Program-made: the position numbers and the translations under genes
Source: SZAS-18 sp038322235
Lineage (GTDB): Bacteria; Verrucomicrobiota; Verrucomicrobiia; Chthoniobacterales; SZAS-18
DNA: 64,000 nucleotides
Direction: 5' to 3'
Assembly (NCBI GenBank): GCA_038322235.1
Contig: JBBQFQ010000021.1
Location: 14,559-78,558, forward strand
Shown: one piece after another, positions 25,819-35,387 of the stretch
Layout: each line of letters starts with the position of its first letter
Numbering within the stretch: position 1 is the first letter of the stretch
Notes under the pieces: generated by a model
Database searches by the model: none
Told to the model about the DNA's origin: nothing
The model's input: only the letters and a program-made list of their open reading frames with translations

Positions 25819-25891
25819 GTATTAAAGAATTAGTAGCAACTGGCCGGAGATTGCGGAACGGCGCGGCTGCCGTCAACTAATTCCTTAATAC
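25819..25891 (-). promoter_or_regulatory. Candidate BlaI-type operator pair and promoter
   Basis: GTATTAAAGAATTAGT (25819-25834) and its inverse ACTAATTCCTTAATAC (25876-25891) match at 15 of 16 positions and are separated by 41 bp. Each contains an imperfect TAnTAA...TTAnTA dyad. The inner one sits two bases from the repressor start codon. Between them, on the minus strand, is TTGACG (25876-25871) and, 17 bp on, CAATCT (25853-25848), a possible -35/-10 pair. Confidence 0.65.
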
Positions 25892-26046
25892 TTTACCTTC
25901 TCCGCCCCGTTTTACGCAAGAACGGCGGAGGTTCGAGTGCGCCAGCGAGCTGCCCTCAGCCGGCCGCTCCCACTTGCTTTCGCTCGTCCGGGACGCGACT
26001 GAAGATCGTCTTCGGACCGATGTCCTCATCCCCGTTATCCCCCGCG

Positions 26047-26601
26047 ATGCGCCTCGCCCCCTTTGCTCTGTTGGTGTTCTTCATTTGCCTCGCCGTGCCC
26101 GCCGGCGCCGAGGAGAAGGTCGCCACCGCGCCGGTCATGAGCGACACCCGCATCCTGGTGCCCGCAGGCGTGGTCGGCGCGTGGAAGCTGCGCTTGCTGG
26201 AGTTCAACGCCCGCGCCGGCACCTACGATATCCGCCGACACGGAAGGCTGAACAACCAACTCGCCAGCCTGCGGGTGATCGCCACCCGCCAGCGTCCGGA
26301 GATTCCGGCGTTCATGTCGCTCGCCATGGGCCAGACCCATCCCGATCCCATCAAACTTGATCGAACCGTGTTCATCCGCCCGTTGCGCCGCACGCTTCGC
26401 TTTTACCATCGGGATCACGGTGGCGGCCCTGAGAATGACATCTACTGCACCGAGCCCGTGGCGATTCCCGACGGTCGGGGCGGAACCCTGTTCCTCGTGA
26501 TCGAGGCGGAGATCAGCGAAGGCGATCCGGCCAGCCTTCTGGCCAGCGTTCGCTGGGAACGAGCCCTCGCCGTCGCCCGCTGGAAAGTCTCGCCGCCGTA
26601 G
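26047..26601 (+). CDS. Exported hypothetical protein
   Basis: A 184-residue protein starting MRLAPFALLVFFICLAVPAGA, a signal peptide with probable cleavage after AGA or GAE. The mature domain is beta-rich (DTRILVPAGVVGAWKLRLLEFNARAGTYDI, TVFIRPLRRTLRFYHRDHGGG, GRGGTLFLVIEAEIS) and not assignable to a family I know. An alternative ATG at 26020 adds nine residues before the signal peptide. It is divergent from the BlaI-type repressor gene, whose outer operator copy lies about 155 bp upstream, so co-regulation is possible but unproven. Confidence 0.6.
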   Translation: MRLAPFALLVFFICLAVPAGAEEKVATAPVMSDTRILVPAGVVGAWKLRLLEFNARAGTYDIRRHGRLNNQLASLRVIATRQRPEIPAFMSLAMGQTHPDPIKLDRTVFIRPLRRTLRFYHRDHGGGPENDIYCTEPVAIPDGRGGTLFLVIEAEISEGDPASLLASVRWERALAVARWKVSPP

Positions 26602-26614
26602 TGGGCTCCGCCGG

Positions 26615-28615
26615 CTACGGCAGGCTCACCTGCAGGCGGAGGAACAGCGGACCGGTCGCGGCGGGGAAGTCCCGCCAGTAGTTCCCGAATCCATCGGTCT
26701 GTTCGGCGACTGCCGTGGCGGTCCACTGGAGGAGATTTCCGCTCGTCTGCACTGCGTAACTCACGCCCGCGCCGGCCTTCCGATACGTGAAGCGTACGTT
26801 CCCCGCGACGAGCGTGGAGCGCGGCAGTCCCGCGGCATCGGGGGAGTTGGGGTTCAGGCCCTGGGAATACTCCAGCAGATTGCTGGCACCATCGAGATCG
26901 GGGTCGGCTGTCCACGCGGCGGCACCCGCGGCATCGGGTGAGCCGAAGTTGGCGTCGAGCCATTGCTGCGGCGCCGTCAGGTATTCGTGCGCGCCGCGGT
27001 CGACGCGTCCGCCGGCCACCCGGCTCTGGCCGAAGTAGTCCTTCTCGCCCGGTTGGGCGTTGAACGGCGGCGAGGTCGCGCCGGTGTTGATCGCGGGCGA
27101 GGTGGCACTCAGCCGGAAGTCCGCGTCCGCGGCGGTATCACCCGGCAGCGCGACGACGAAGCCCGGGTTCACGAATGTGCTCGCCGCATCACCGCCGATC
27201 GCCGTGCGCCACGCGGCCAAGGTGGTGAAAACCTGGTACCCGCCCCCGCCGGCGGTGAGCGAAAACCCGAGGTTCGTCGCGCTACCCACGGTGCAGAAAT
27301 AGAGCTGCCAGTCGAAGACGTTGCCTGGGCCAAGCTGCTTTTGTACCGGGGTCGCGCCGCCGTCGAACTCGGTCACGTGCGCGACGAGCATCTGTGTGCC
27401 GGCCTGTGCCCAAACGAGGTTGTTTTGAAACGTGCAGCGGCTGACGTAAAACTGGAGCGTGATTTGTCCGACCCCGCCGAGCGCGGTGTCGTTCTGGTAG
27501 AGCGTGTTGTTGGAAAACGTGCAGTCGCGGGTTTCGCCGCGGAGATGATCGTAGCCGCCGAGGATGAGCCCGGCGCCATCGTTGTGGTGGGCGAGATTGT
27601 TTCGGACCGTGATGAAATCGGCCCGTCCCGCCCCGTTCTCGCTCGCGACTTCGAACCCGAGGTTGCAATGGTGCACGTGATTGCGCTCGATCAGCGTGAG
27701 CGTGCCGCCGTCCACGTAGATCCCGCCGGCCGACTGCGCCCCGCCACCGGTGCTCAGGTTGCCGCCGTAGGCCGGGTTGAAGGCGCTGTCGATGCGGGCC
27801 ACGACGTTGCGGGCGACCACGCCGTTGCGGGCACGATCCTGCGCCGGATCCGGGCAGGTGCCCTCGAAGCCGGCGATGTCGATGCCGATGTTGTTGCAGT
27901 CGTGCACGCTGTTCCCGGTGACCCGGAAGCCGTCCACGTTGCCGTTGATCGTCAGCGCCTCGCTCGCACCCAGGCGGAGACTGTGGATTTCGTTCCCGTC
28001 GATCACGATGCCGGACATCGGCGTGACCAAGTTACCGAAGACCAGAATGCCTTGGGCGTTGGCGCTGAAGTCGAAGAGCACCGCGCTGTTCTGTTCGATG
28101 TGGTGCACCGTGCAGGCCGTGATGGTGACGTCCTGGCAGGCCCCGGAAAGGAGAATGCCTTGTGGCGTACTGCTGGCGGACGAGGTGCGGTAATTCTGAA
28201 AAACCAACCCGCGAAAAACGAGATGGCTGCGAGAGGCGACGGTGAGCAACGCGCTGTTGCCGTTGGGCGGGTTGACAGCGGTCTGATCGATGACGGGTGT
28301 CTCGCCGGGGTAGTTGCGAAACTCGATCACTGATCCCGCGCCGCCGCTCACGTTGACGACCACGCGCTCGGGGTAGGTGCCGCCGCGGAGATTCACGACG
28401 TCGCCCGCACCGGCTACCGCCGCCGCGTGTTGAAACGTTCGCCAGGGAAGCGTGATTGTCCCGGGGTTAGCGTCGCTCCCCGCGCTCGGATGCACGTAGC
28501 GATCGGCCGCGATCGCCACCGGAGGGAGGAGCAGGCCCGCGATGGCGGCTGACCAGAAAGCGGCGCTCCGCGTGCGAGGCGCGGTCCGCCCCAGCGATGG
28601 AAAAGGGAACTTCAC
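26615..28615 (-). CDS. Secreted right-handed beta-helix protein
   Basis: About 666 residues from a GTG at 28615 (VKFPFPSLGRTAPRTRSAAFWSAAIAG, a signal peptide ending ...VAIAA). Residues from DRYVHPSAGSDANPGTITLPWRTFQHAAAVAGAGDVVNLRGGTY are the opening of a DUF1565/pectate-lyase-like parallel beta-helix, followed by repeated N-x-V/I rungs (ITACTVHH, VTGNSVHDCNNIGI, VRNNLAHHNDGAGLILGG). The C-terminus has an EF-type DPDLDGASNLLEYSQGLNP segment and a beta domain shared by many verrucomicrobial exported proteins. No polysaccharide lyase catalytic set can be asserted. Longer in-frame starts at 28663 and 28885 give non-protein-like leaders. Confidence 0.75.
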   Translation of the reverse strand: MKFPFPSLGRTAPRTRSAAFWSAAIAGLLLPPVAIAADRYVHPSAGSDANPGTITLPWRTFQHAAAVAGAGDVVNLRGGTYPERVVVNVSGGAGSVIEFRNYPGETPVIDQTAVNPPNGNSALLTVASRSHLVFRGLVFQNYRTSSASSTPQGILLSGACQDVTITACTVHHIEQNSAVLFDFSANAQGILVFGNLVTPMSGIVIDGNEIHSLRLGASEALTINGNVDGFRVTGNSVHDCNNIGIDIAGFEGTCPDPAQDRARNGVVARNVVARIDSAFNPAYGGNLSTGGGAQSAGGIYVDGGTLTLIERNHVHHCNLGFEVASENGAGRADFITVRNNLAHHNDGAGLILGGYDHLRGETRDCTFSNNTLYQNDTALGGVGQITLQFYVSRCTFQNNLVWAQAGTQMLVAHVTEFDGGATPVQKQLGPGNVFDWQLYFCTVGSATNLGFSLTAGGGGYQVFTTLAAWRTAIGGDAASTFVNPGFVVALPGDTAADADFRLSATSPAINTGATSPPFNAQPGEKDYFGQSRVAGGRVDRGAHEYLTAPQQWLDANFGSPDAAGAAAWTADPDLDGASNLLEYSQGLNPNSPDAAGLPRSTLVAGNVRFTYRKAGAGVSYAVQTSGNLLQWTATAVAEQTDGFGNYWRDFPAATGPLFLRLQVSLP

Positions 28616-29017
28616 GGGAGGTGCTCGAGGGGGGTAACGCGGTCCGCCCGCTGCCGTTAGCATCGCAGAACCCGGCTGGGAGTCGCGCTTTTCCCGCTGG
28701 GGCCAAGCCGGGTCGCCCCCGCTTTTCGCGGTCGGCTCGGAATTTTTCGAGCCTTTTCTTCCGACCTCGGAATATCCGCAAAAATCCCTCGTCTCCACCA
28801 GCATCGACGCAAAGGAACCATTTTCGGGGCAGATGCTTTCGCCCCATTTCGGTCGCGCCCGAGGGCCGCGCGCCATCGCTTCCACTTTTGCCCGGGCCGT
28901 TCACGCGACCGCTTGCCGGGACGATCCGCCGGCCACCGGCAGGAGGGGTCTGGAAGGGCACCCGCTGCCGCCGCTTTTTGCCGTTCAATTCTTGGTTTTC
29001 CACGATCCAGCCCACTC
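28616..29017. other. Divergent intergenic region, nothing recognised
   Basis: About 400 bp between the beta-helix gene (-) and the outer-membrane barrel gene (+). It must hold both promoters, but I see no clear -35/-10 pair, repeat or hairpin that I would defend. Confidence 0.4.
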
Positions 29018-29959
29018 ATGAAACCCTCCCACCTTCGGAGCCTTTTCCTCGCCTCCACCCTCCTGGCGGCGCCGCTCGCAGCCCAGTCCAATGTTCCCCA
29101 GCAGGATCAAGCCGGCCTCCTTAATCCGGCCGGACCAGGCCCCAGTCCCGGCGGGACTGGGGTCGGCAAGAACTCGGACGGCGAGATCCCAAATGCTCCG
29201 GTCAGTCCCGGCGACCGCGATCTCGGCGAACAGGTCATCCTCAAGGAGACCAAGCGTTACGAGGCTTTCTTCTTCTCGGCGGAGGCGAGCTTCAACGCGA
29301 CCTCGAACGTCGCCCTCGTCAATCGCGGCGCCCAGAGCGACGTCTTCTTCGTGGGCCAGGTCGCCGCCGCCTGGCGTCCGCGCATTCGCGAAAATGTGGC
29401 CTTCGATATCTCGATCTCGCAGGCCTTCTTCAAATACGACCGGTTTCCCGGTTTCGATTTCGGCTCCTTCAACGTGGGCCCGGGGCTCTCGGTCAACTGG
29501 AAGAACCTCGTCTGGACCGTCCGTTACAACTACAACATTCTGACGGACGGATCGTATCAAAATGAGTTTTTCAGCCAGCATTCCCTGATCGGCTCGATCC
29601 AGAAGAATTGGTCGATCAACAGTGCCACGGCGATCTACGCGGGCGTCTCGGCCAGAAAGAACTGGAGCGACCCTGCGGGACCGCAGCGGGATGAATACAC
29701 GCTCTATTTCGGGGCGCGGGCGCAACTCAGTCGCTCGTTCTCGCTCGATGTCCTGTATCGCGCGGCCCTTCATCACTACACGTTTCAGGACCGCAACGAC
29801 TTCAACCAGGTGCTCTCCCTCGCGGCCCGCTGGTCACCGCGGCCGTGGATCGCCGCCACAGTTTCCGTCACGCTGGCCTCCAACTCATCGGAGGTGAAGG
29901 CCTTCGATTACCGCGCGGCCAACGGTGGTCTCGCGCTCGGTCTTGCTATCAAATTCTGA
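29018..29959 (+). CDS. Outer-membrane beta-barrel protein
   Basis: A 313-residue protein starting MKPSHLRSLFLASTLLAAPLAAQ, a signal peptide with cleavage near AAQ. After a Gly/Pro/Asn-rich linker the sequence alternates aromatic and polar residues in strands of 9-12 residues, for example YEAFFFSAEASFNATSN, LVWTVRYNYNILTDGSY and YTLYFGARAQLSRSFSLDVLYRA. It ends GGLALGLAIKF, with a terminal Phe as in outer-membrane barrels. It precedes a FecR-domain protein by 14 bp, so co-transcription is likely. Substrate or partner unknown. Confidence 0.75.
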   Translation: MKPSHLRSLFLASTLLAAPLAAQSNVPQQDQAGLLNPAGPGPSPGGTGVGKNSDGEIPNAPVSPGDRDLGEQVILKETKRYEAFFFSAEASFNATSNVALVNRGAQSDVFFVGQVAAAWRPRIRENVAFDISISQAFFKYDRFPGFDFGSFNVGPGLSVNWKNLVWTVRYNYNILTDGSYQNEFFSQHSLIGSIQKNWSINSATAIYAGVSARKNWSDPAGPQRDEYTLYFGARAQLSRSFSLDVLYRAALHHYTFQDRNDFNQVLSLAARWSPRPWIAATVSVTLASNSSEVKAFDYRAANGGLALGLAIKF

Positions 29960-29973
29960 TCCCCCTTCCTGCC

Positions 29974-32841
29974 ATGAATACTTCCCGACTTTCCATCGCT
30001 ACGGCCGCTTTGCTCGCCGTCGCCTTCGGCGCGGTCCCCTCCGTTTCCGCCGCCGGCGTGGCGAAGGAGGCCACCATCACGCAGACGTTCAATGACGTGC
30101 GCACGCTCGAGGGTGCGGAGCGCGAACGACCCTCCCGCGCGAATGAAGTCATCCGCGAGAATCAAGGCGTGCGCACCTCATCGCAGGCGCGCGCCGAACT
30201 TCGGTTCCGCGACAACGCCCTTCTGCGCCTTGGCGCCAACACGATTTTCACGTTCGATGCGGGCGCGAACGAGTACGACCTCAAGCAGGGCACCATGATG
30301 CTCCAGGCGCCGAAGGGTGGGGGAGCCAAGGTTCGGACCGCCGCCATCACCGCAGCCATCGTCGGCACCACCATCATGCTCGAATATACGCCCGACGTGA
30401 ATCCGCCGCCGGGCTCGAACAAGAAAAAGAAGAAGGGCTACGTAAAGGTCATTGTGCTCGAGGGAACGCTGCGGCTTTTCATCAATAATCGCACCGGTGA
30501 ATCCGTCCTGCTCAACGCCGGCCAGATGATCATCACTTCGCCCGATGCCGTGCAGCTCCCGCCGCCCGTCACCGTGGATATCGCCCGCCTCGTGGAGACT
30601 TCCCTCCTCGTGAACAACGCGAACTGGGGCGGCGCCGCCTCGCAGGGCGTGGCTCTACCCCTCGTGAATCGCGAGATCGAACGCCAACGCGAAATGGTCA
30701 CATCCGGCAAACTGACTCCGACCAATCTCATCATCCCCGGGCGCGGCACGAACGTTGTCCTGGCCAGCGCTTCCTCCGGCACCGGTGGCATCGATGCAAT
30801 CCAGTACCGCAGTAACGCGTCCAGTGAGTCCAGTTCGTCGGTCGGGAGCGGAACCGCGCCTCCCGTCATTGGGCCCGTCTTTGTCAATCGGCCGACCACG
30901 CTCGACGCGCGCAACACGATCGACACGCCGCAGGCCGTCATTCGCGGGGGCACCCAGAATTCATTTGCGACGTTCTACCCTGGGCGCGCCGGCGCCGGCG
31001 GGCAGGACTTCGCGCAGTACATTTTCCCGGGCGCGGTCAAGCCGATCGACTCTCGCGGGCCGTTCGGCGGTTTCATCCTGCACATCACGACTTTTCACAC
31101 GCCGATTGAGGTCTTTAAATTCGATACGCTTACCATCTCAGGCACGCCGAGCTTCATCACGAGCAACGGCGGCACCGGGACGATGGACCACGTGCCGAAT
31201 GTGGCGCTCGTCGGGGTGAATTCGCTCACGTTGGGCGGATCCACCGGAACGTTTAATGCGACCGGCCTCGATCTCATTGTCCTCGTGACCGAGAACGGAC
31301 CTCTCACGCTCCAGAGCGGCTTCACCTTTGCGGCGACCTCGACCGAAGTCATTCTTCATGCCCGGGGCGCGACGGGCTCGCTGCTCATCGACGGCACCGC
31401 CAATTTCGGCGGCGAGCTGGTCTCGGCCGTCGCGGAACAGGATTTCCGGCTCACCGGCAACTTCGTCGGCGGCTCGGTGAACATTACGGCCGGGAACCAG
31501 ATCGTGGTCACGTCGACCGGCACTTTTTCAGTGGGCAGCCTCACGTTGAATGCCGACCAGAGCGTCTCCCTCGGTGGCAATTTCTCGGCCCTGAGCAGCC
31601 TCGCGATCAATGCCCCGCTCGTGACGCTGACGGGGAACCAGAATTTTGGCACGGCGAGCGGACGGATCAATGCGGGCGCCGGCGGAATAAGTGCGGGCAC
31701 GTTCACCCTGACCGGGAGTAATCTCGACCTGCTCACTTCCGGCGGCGGCGCCGTGGTGGGTGGGATCTTCACGGTGCGCGACATCAGTCTCTCCGGCGCG
31801 CTGACGGCCGGCAATGTCACCGCGCGCAACATCACCGGCGTGGCCGGCGGCACGATCACCGTGCCCGGAACCCTCGCCGTGCAGTCGCTGATCACGCTCG
31901 GCGCCGTCAGCGTGGGCACCCTCACCGCCGCCAATGTGGATGTGGGTGGCGTGTTTGCCGTGCGGGACCTGACCGTGAACGGAAATATCACCGCCAACAG
32001 CGTGAGCCAGCTCCAGCTCCGCGGGCCGGATGCCACCACCGGTCCCGGCGGCGATGGCGGGAAATTCACCCTGATCACGACCGCGGACATCAACTTCCCA
32101 AACCCCATTAACGCGACCACCGGCAACAACGGCCCTGGCGTGACCACCGGCGGCATCGGCGGCAGCGTGACGTACTCTACTTCCGGACAGATCGTCCTGC
32201 CGGCCGTCATTATCGTGTCGAACACAGCCACGACCCGCCGGAGTGCGCAGGGTGGCAATATTTCGGCGACCAGCACTCGGGCCACCAGCCCGGCCATCAG
32301 CGTGGGCAGCACGGCCCAGCTCCTCTCGCTCCTGGATGCCGCGGCGCCTGGGCCCGGCGGGCGCATCACGCTCGTCGCCAGCGGCGGCGGCAGCGTCGAC
32401 CTCAACGGCAAGTTGCAGGCCGATCGCGGCACGGTCGAAGTGCGCAACGACGCGGTGGGCGGCACGGTCAACACGTCGAATACAGCGGACCTTCGCGGCT
32501 CCATCGTCAAGATCGGCGCGCTCTCCGCGAACGGCACGCTGCTGATCGGCGGCGGTCTGCTGGATGCCGACAACACGATTAAGCTCTACGCCACGGGCGC
32601 CAACGGCACGGTGCGGTTCACCGCCAACACGACCCTGAGCGGCACCAGCGTGAAGACGATCGCCGCGCAAACGGTGACGATCGACAACGCCCGCACGGTG
32701 ACCATCTTGGGACCGGCGCCCGCGCAGGTCTTCACCAATGTGCCGAACTACAACGGCTTCGGCGGCAATGGCTCGACCACCGGCACCTTTGGCGGACAGG
32801 GCGCGGTGACGGTACCGCTCGGCGCCCAGCCCGGGTTCTGA
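29974..32841 (+). CDS. Exported FecR-domain protein with long beta-repeat region
   Basis: A 955-residue protein with signal peptide MNTSRLSIATAALLAVAFGAVPSVSAA. Residues about 60-150 form a FecR-type domain (GVRTSSQARAELRFRDNALLRLGANTIFTF, then KVRTAAITAAIVGTTIMLEY). A Lys-rich loop and a second short strand region follow. From about residue 330 to the end the protein is a Gly/Thr/Ser/Asn-rich array of short strands (LTLNADQSVSLGG, SLITLGAVSVGTLTAANVDVGG), suggesting a beta-helix like those of filamentous haemagglutinins. It lies between the barrel gene and the CHASE2 cyclase gene. The FecR part may relay a state of the exported repeat domain to the cyclase, which is an inference from adjacency. 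Confidence 0.8.
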   Translation: MNTSRLSIATAALLAVAFGAVPSVSAAGVAKEATITQTFNDVRTLEGAERERPSRANEVIRENQGVRTSSQARAELRFRDNALLRLGANTIFTFDAGANEYDLKQGTMMLQAPKGGGAKVRTAAITAAIVGTTIMLEYTPDVNPPPGSNKKKKKGYVKVIVLEGTLRLFINNRTGESVLLNAGQMIITSPDAVQLPPPVTVDIARLVETSLLVNNANWGGAASQGVALPLVNREIERQREMVTSGKLTPTNLIIPGRGTNVVLASASSGTGGIDAIQYRSNASSESSSSVGSGTAPPVIGPVFVNRPTTLDARNTIDTPQAVIRGGTQNSFATFYPGRAGAGGQDFAQYIFPGAVKPIDSRGPFGGFILHITTFHTPIEVFKFDTLTISGTPSFITSNGGTGTMDHVPNVALVGVNSLTLGGSTGTFNATGLDLIVLVTENGPLTLQSGFTFAATSTEVILHARGATGSLLIDGTANFGGELVSAVAEQDFRLTGNFVGGSVNITAGNQIVVTSTGTFSVGSLTLNADQSVSLGGNFSALSSLAINAPLVTLTGNQNFGTASGRINAGAGGISAGTFTLTGSNLDLLTSGGGAVVGGIFTVRDISLSGALTAGNVTARNITGVAGGTITVPGTLAVQSLITLGAVSVGTLTAANVDVGGVFAVRDLTVNGNITANSVSQLQLRGPDATTGPGGDGGKFTLITTADINFPNPINATTGNNGPGVTTGGIGGSVTYSTSGQIVLPAVIIVSNTATTRRSAQGGNISATSTRATSPAISVGSTAQLLSLLDAAAPGPGGRITLVASGGGSVDLNGKLQADRGTVEVRNDAVGGTVNTSNTADLRGSIVKIGALSANGTLLIGGGLLDADNTIKLYATGANGTVRFTANTTLSGTSVKTIAAQTVTIDNARTVTILGPAPAQVFTNVPNYNGFGGNGSTTGTFGGQGAVTVPLGAQPGF

Positions 32842-32878
32842 GCTCTGATGCGGTTCGCCTTTGAACCGTCCATGACGC

Positions 32879-35092
32879 ATGGAGCCAGAGTCTAAGGCGA
32901 CCGAGGCATCGCCTCCCGCACGCCCGACGAGAGCGAGGCGCCTGCTCGCCGGTGCCCGGCTGTTCTGGAGGCACGCAGCGCACCGGCGTTGGATCATCGC
33001 CGCACTCCTTTGCGCCTTGGCGGCGGCCATTGCGAGCGAAGCCTTGGTTGAAGGCTGGCTGGAAAAACCGGAGAACGAGCTGCGCGATCTCATCGCCCGG
33101 CGGGGGCGCACCGCACCGGCCGATCCGCGCCTGCTCTATCTCGCGATCGATCAGGAATCGAAATCCATCGCGAAGCTCGACCTCGACACGCTCTTCGCCC
33201 AAGTCCCGCGCGATTCGCCGGATTATCACGCGCTGGAGCTGATGGCCGAGGCGTTCCCCTGGTCGCGCGAAGTCCACGCCATGGTGGTCGAGAAGCTTTT
33301 TGCGGCGGGCGCCACCGCGGTGGGTTTCGATGTCCTCTTCACCACGCCGCGCCGGGGCGATGAGGCGCTCCAGGCCGCGCTCGAGCGGCACGACGGGCGG
33401 GTGGTGCTGGCCTCGAATTTCGGCGAGCGCGATCAGGGCCCCGGCGGAACCTCCGCTTACGATCAACCCGTTCCCGAGGTGCTCCCTCGGACGGAAGACC
33501 CGGGCCGGTCGATCGGGTTCGTCAATTTCTTCGCTGATTCCGACGCCGTCGTGCGGCACGCGGTCTTTGCGACGAGCGAGCGCGAACGCATGGGTCGCCT
33601 TCCGCTGCCGGGTGAAGCGCCGCTGCGCTCCTTTGCGGCCCGGCTGGCGCTGCTCGCGGTCGACGGAGCGCGGGTGCCGGCGGATTCCCGGCCCCGCCGG
33701 CTCCGCTTTGCCGGCGGACCCACGGAGGGATTTCCGCCCGTCTCCCTCTATCAGCTTTTCGTTCCGGACTACTGGCGCGACAACCTGAAGAACGGCGAGG
33801 TGTTCCGGGGGCGGATCGTGGTCATCGGTGCTTACGGCAACTGGGCGCAGGACGAGCATCGCACGCCTTACAAGCTTCCGATGCCGGGGCCGGAAGTGCA
33901 TTTGAATGCCCTCAACGCGCTCCTGCAGAACGGCTTTGTCGCCGACGCTCCGGGATGGTGGCAGCCGCTCTCGATCGGGCTTGCCGCGCTCGCCGCGCTT
34001 ATGCTCCGTCGGACTCCGCCGGCGGTGCGTCTGCTTCCCGTCGCCGGCGTTGGGGCTTTATTGCTGGCCGCGGCCTGGGCTGCTTTTCAGGGGTTCGACT
34101 GCAGCCTGCCCGTCGTGGCCGCGCTCGCCACCCTGCTGCTCGGCAGCAGCGCCGGTCTTGCCTACGATTTCACCGTCGAGGTGGCGGAGCGCGCCCGCAC
34201 CCGGCGCACGCTCGAGCGTTATGTCTCGCGCGATGTCGTGCATCAGATCATGGATAATCCGGCCGAGTATCAGGAGACGATTGGCGGCGTCTGGCGGCCG
34301 GTGACGATTCTGTTCTCGGATGTGCGGGATTTCACCAGCCTGACGGAGGACGCGAATGCGCAGACGCTCGTTCGGCAGCTGAACGAATACTTCACCGCCA
34401 TGGTCGAGTGCGTCTTTCGCAACAAGGGGAGTCTCGACAAATTCATCGGCGATGCGGTCATGGCCGTGTGGGGCAATACCTCCGCCAGCGAGGGTCCGCA
34501 GCGCGACGCCTGCAATGCCGTGCGTTGCGCCCTGGAGATGCGCGAGGCTCTGGCCAAGCTGAACGCGAAATGGCGTGGGGAGGGTCGGCCCGAGTTCCTG
34601 ATCGGCATCGGGCTGAATCAAGGCGAGGCGATCGTTGGCGACCTCGGCTCACCGCAAAAAACGGAATTCACGGCCATCGGCGATGCGGTGAATCTCGCGT
34701 CCCGGATGGAGGGCCTGACCAAGCCTTATGGCGTGGAGCTGCTCGTGAGCGAAAACGTCGCCCGTCTGGTGGAGGCGGAGTTTCTGCTCCAGGACGCCGA
34801 TTTGGTGCGGGTGAAGGGGAAGAAGAAGGCGGTCGAGATCTACGCGGTCCTGGGACGCAACACCCCCGCTCTGATGGCGGAAGAAATGGCCGGAGGCCTC
34901 CGGAGCTACGTGGACGGCCTGGCCGCATTCCGTGCGGGTGAGCTGGAACGGGCCTTGGAGCTCATGGTCGATGCCACCGAGTGCCGTCCGCTCGACCCTC
35001 TCGCCGCGCATTATCGCGAGCGCATCGAGCGCGCCCGCGCGGGCGACGCCAGCGCGTCCTGGTCTGGAGCGACGGTGATGACGTCGAAGTAA
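32879..35092 (+). CDS. CHASE2-domain adenylate/guanylate cyclase
   Basis: A 737-residue membrane protein. One membrane helix (WIIAALLCALAAAIASEAL, about residues 37-57) is followed by a CHASE2 periplasmic sensor (to about residue 350: DLIARRGRTAPADPRLLYLAID, AVGFDVLFTTPR, PGPEVHLNALNALL). Two or three membrane helices come next, then a class III cyclase domain (about 475-650) with TILFSDVRDFTSLTEDAN, LDKFIGDAVMAVWG and KTEFTAIGDAVNLASRMEG, so the metal-binding Asp residues are present. The C-terminus has a short helical extension. It probably makes cAMP in response to an envelope signal. It follows the FecR gene by 37 bp. Confidence 0.92.
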   Translation: MEPESKATEASPPARPTRARRLLAGARLFWRHAAHRRWIIAALLCALAAAIASEALVEGWLEKPENELRDLIARRGRTAPADPRLLYLAIDQESKSIAKLDLDTLFAQVPRDSPDYHALELMAEAFPWSREVHAMVVEKLFAAGATAVGFDVLFTTPRRGDEALQAALERHDGRVVLASNFGERDQGPGGTSAYDQPVPEVLPRTEDPGRSIGFVNFFADSDAVVRHAVFATSERERMGRLPLPGEAPLRSFAARLALLAVDGARVPADSRPRRLRFAGGPTEGFPPVSLYQLFVPDYWRDNLKNGEVFRGRIVVIGAYGNWAQDEHRTPYKLPMPGPEVHLNALNALLQNGFVADAPGWWQPLSIGLAALAALMLRRTPPAVRLLPVAGVGALLLAAAWAAFQGFDCSLPVVAALATLLLGSSAGLAYDFTVEVAERARTRRTLERYVSRDVVHQIMDNPAEYQETIGGVWRPVTILFSDVRDFTSLTEDANAQTLVRQLNEYFTAMVECVFRNKGSLDKFIGDAVMAVWGNTSASEGPQRDACNAVRCALEMREALAKLNAKWRGEGRPEFLIGIGLNQGEAIVGDLGSPQKTEFTAIGDAVNLASRMEGLTKPYGVELLVSENVARLVEAEFLLQDADLVRVKGKKKAVEIYAVLGRNTPALMAEEMAGGLRSYVDGLAAFRAGELERALELMVDATECRPLDPLAAHYRERIERARAGDASASWSGATVMTSK

Positions 35093-35152
35093 AGAGGCGG
35101 ATCCAGCCCGGAGGGCTGAGAGCGGAAGAGCGGGTCGGTTGAAGGCCTTGGC

Positions 35153-35269
35153 TCGGGTGACGGCGGTGGGCTGGCACCCCTCCGGGGTGCGATGGGTATT
35201 TTGGATAACCAGGGGTGTCGCTTCGCTCAACCCCTGGCTAATGGCTGTCAGCCCTTCGGGCTGGGTGAG
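35153..35269 (+). repeat. REP-like three-hairpin unit, left direct copy
   Basis: Three hairpins in order: GCACCCC/GGGGTGC (35174-35190), CCAGGGGT/ACCCCTGG (35209-35216 with 35230-35237), and CAGCCC/GGGCTG (35249-35254 with 35258-35263). A nearly identical 117-bp copy in the same orientation lies at 36284-36400, so the two direct copies bracket the transposase gene. Confidence 0.9.
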
Positions 35270-35387
35270 GGAGGCTGCGACGGGTGGTTCTCGTCCGTCA
35301 TCGTTTCGCGATGGAGCCCTCGCGGCACCCGCGGGCGCGATTCGGGGCGTGGAGCGGAGATCCGAGGAAAGCCCGGCCCGGGTTCGG

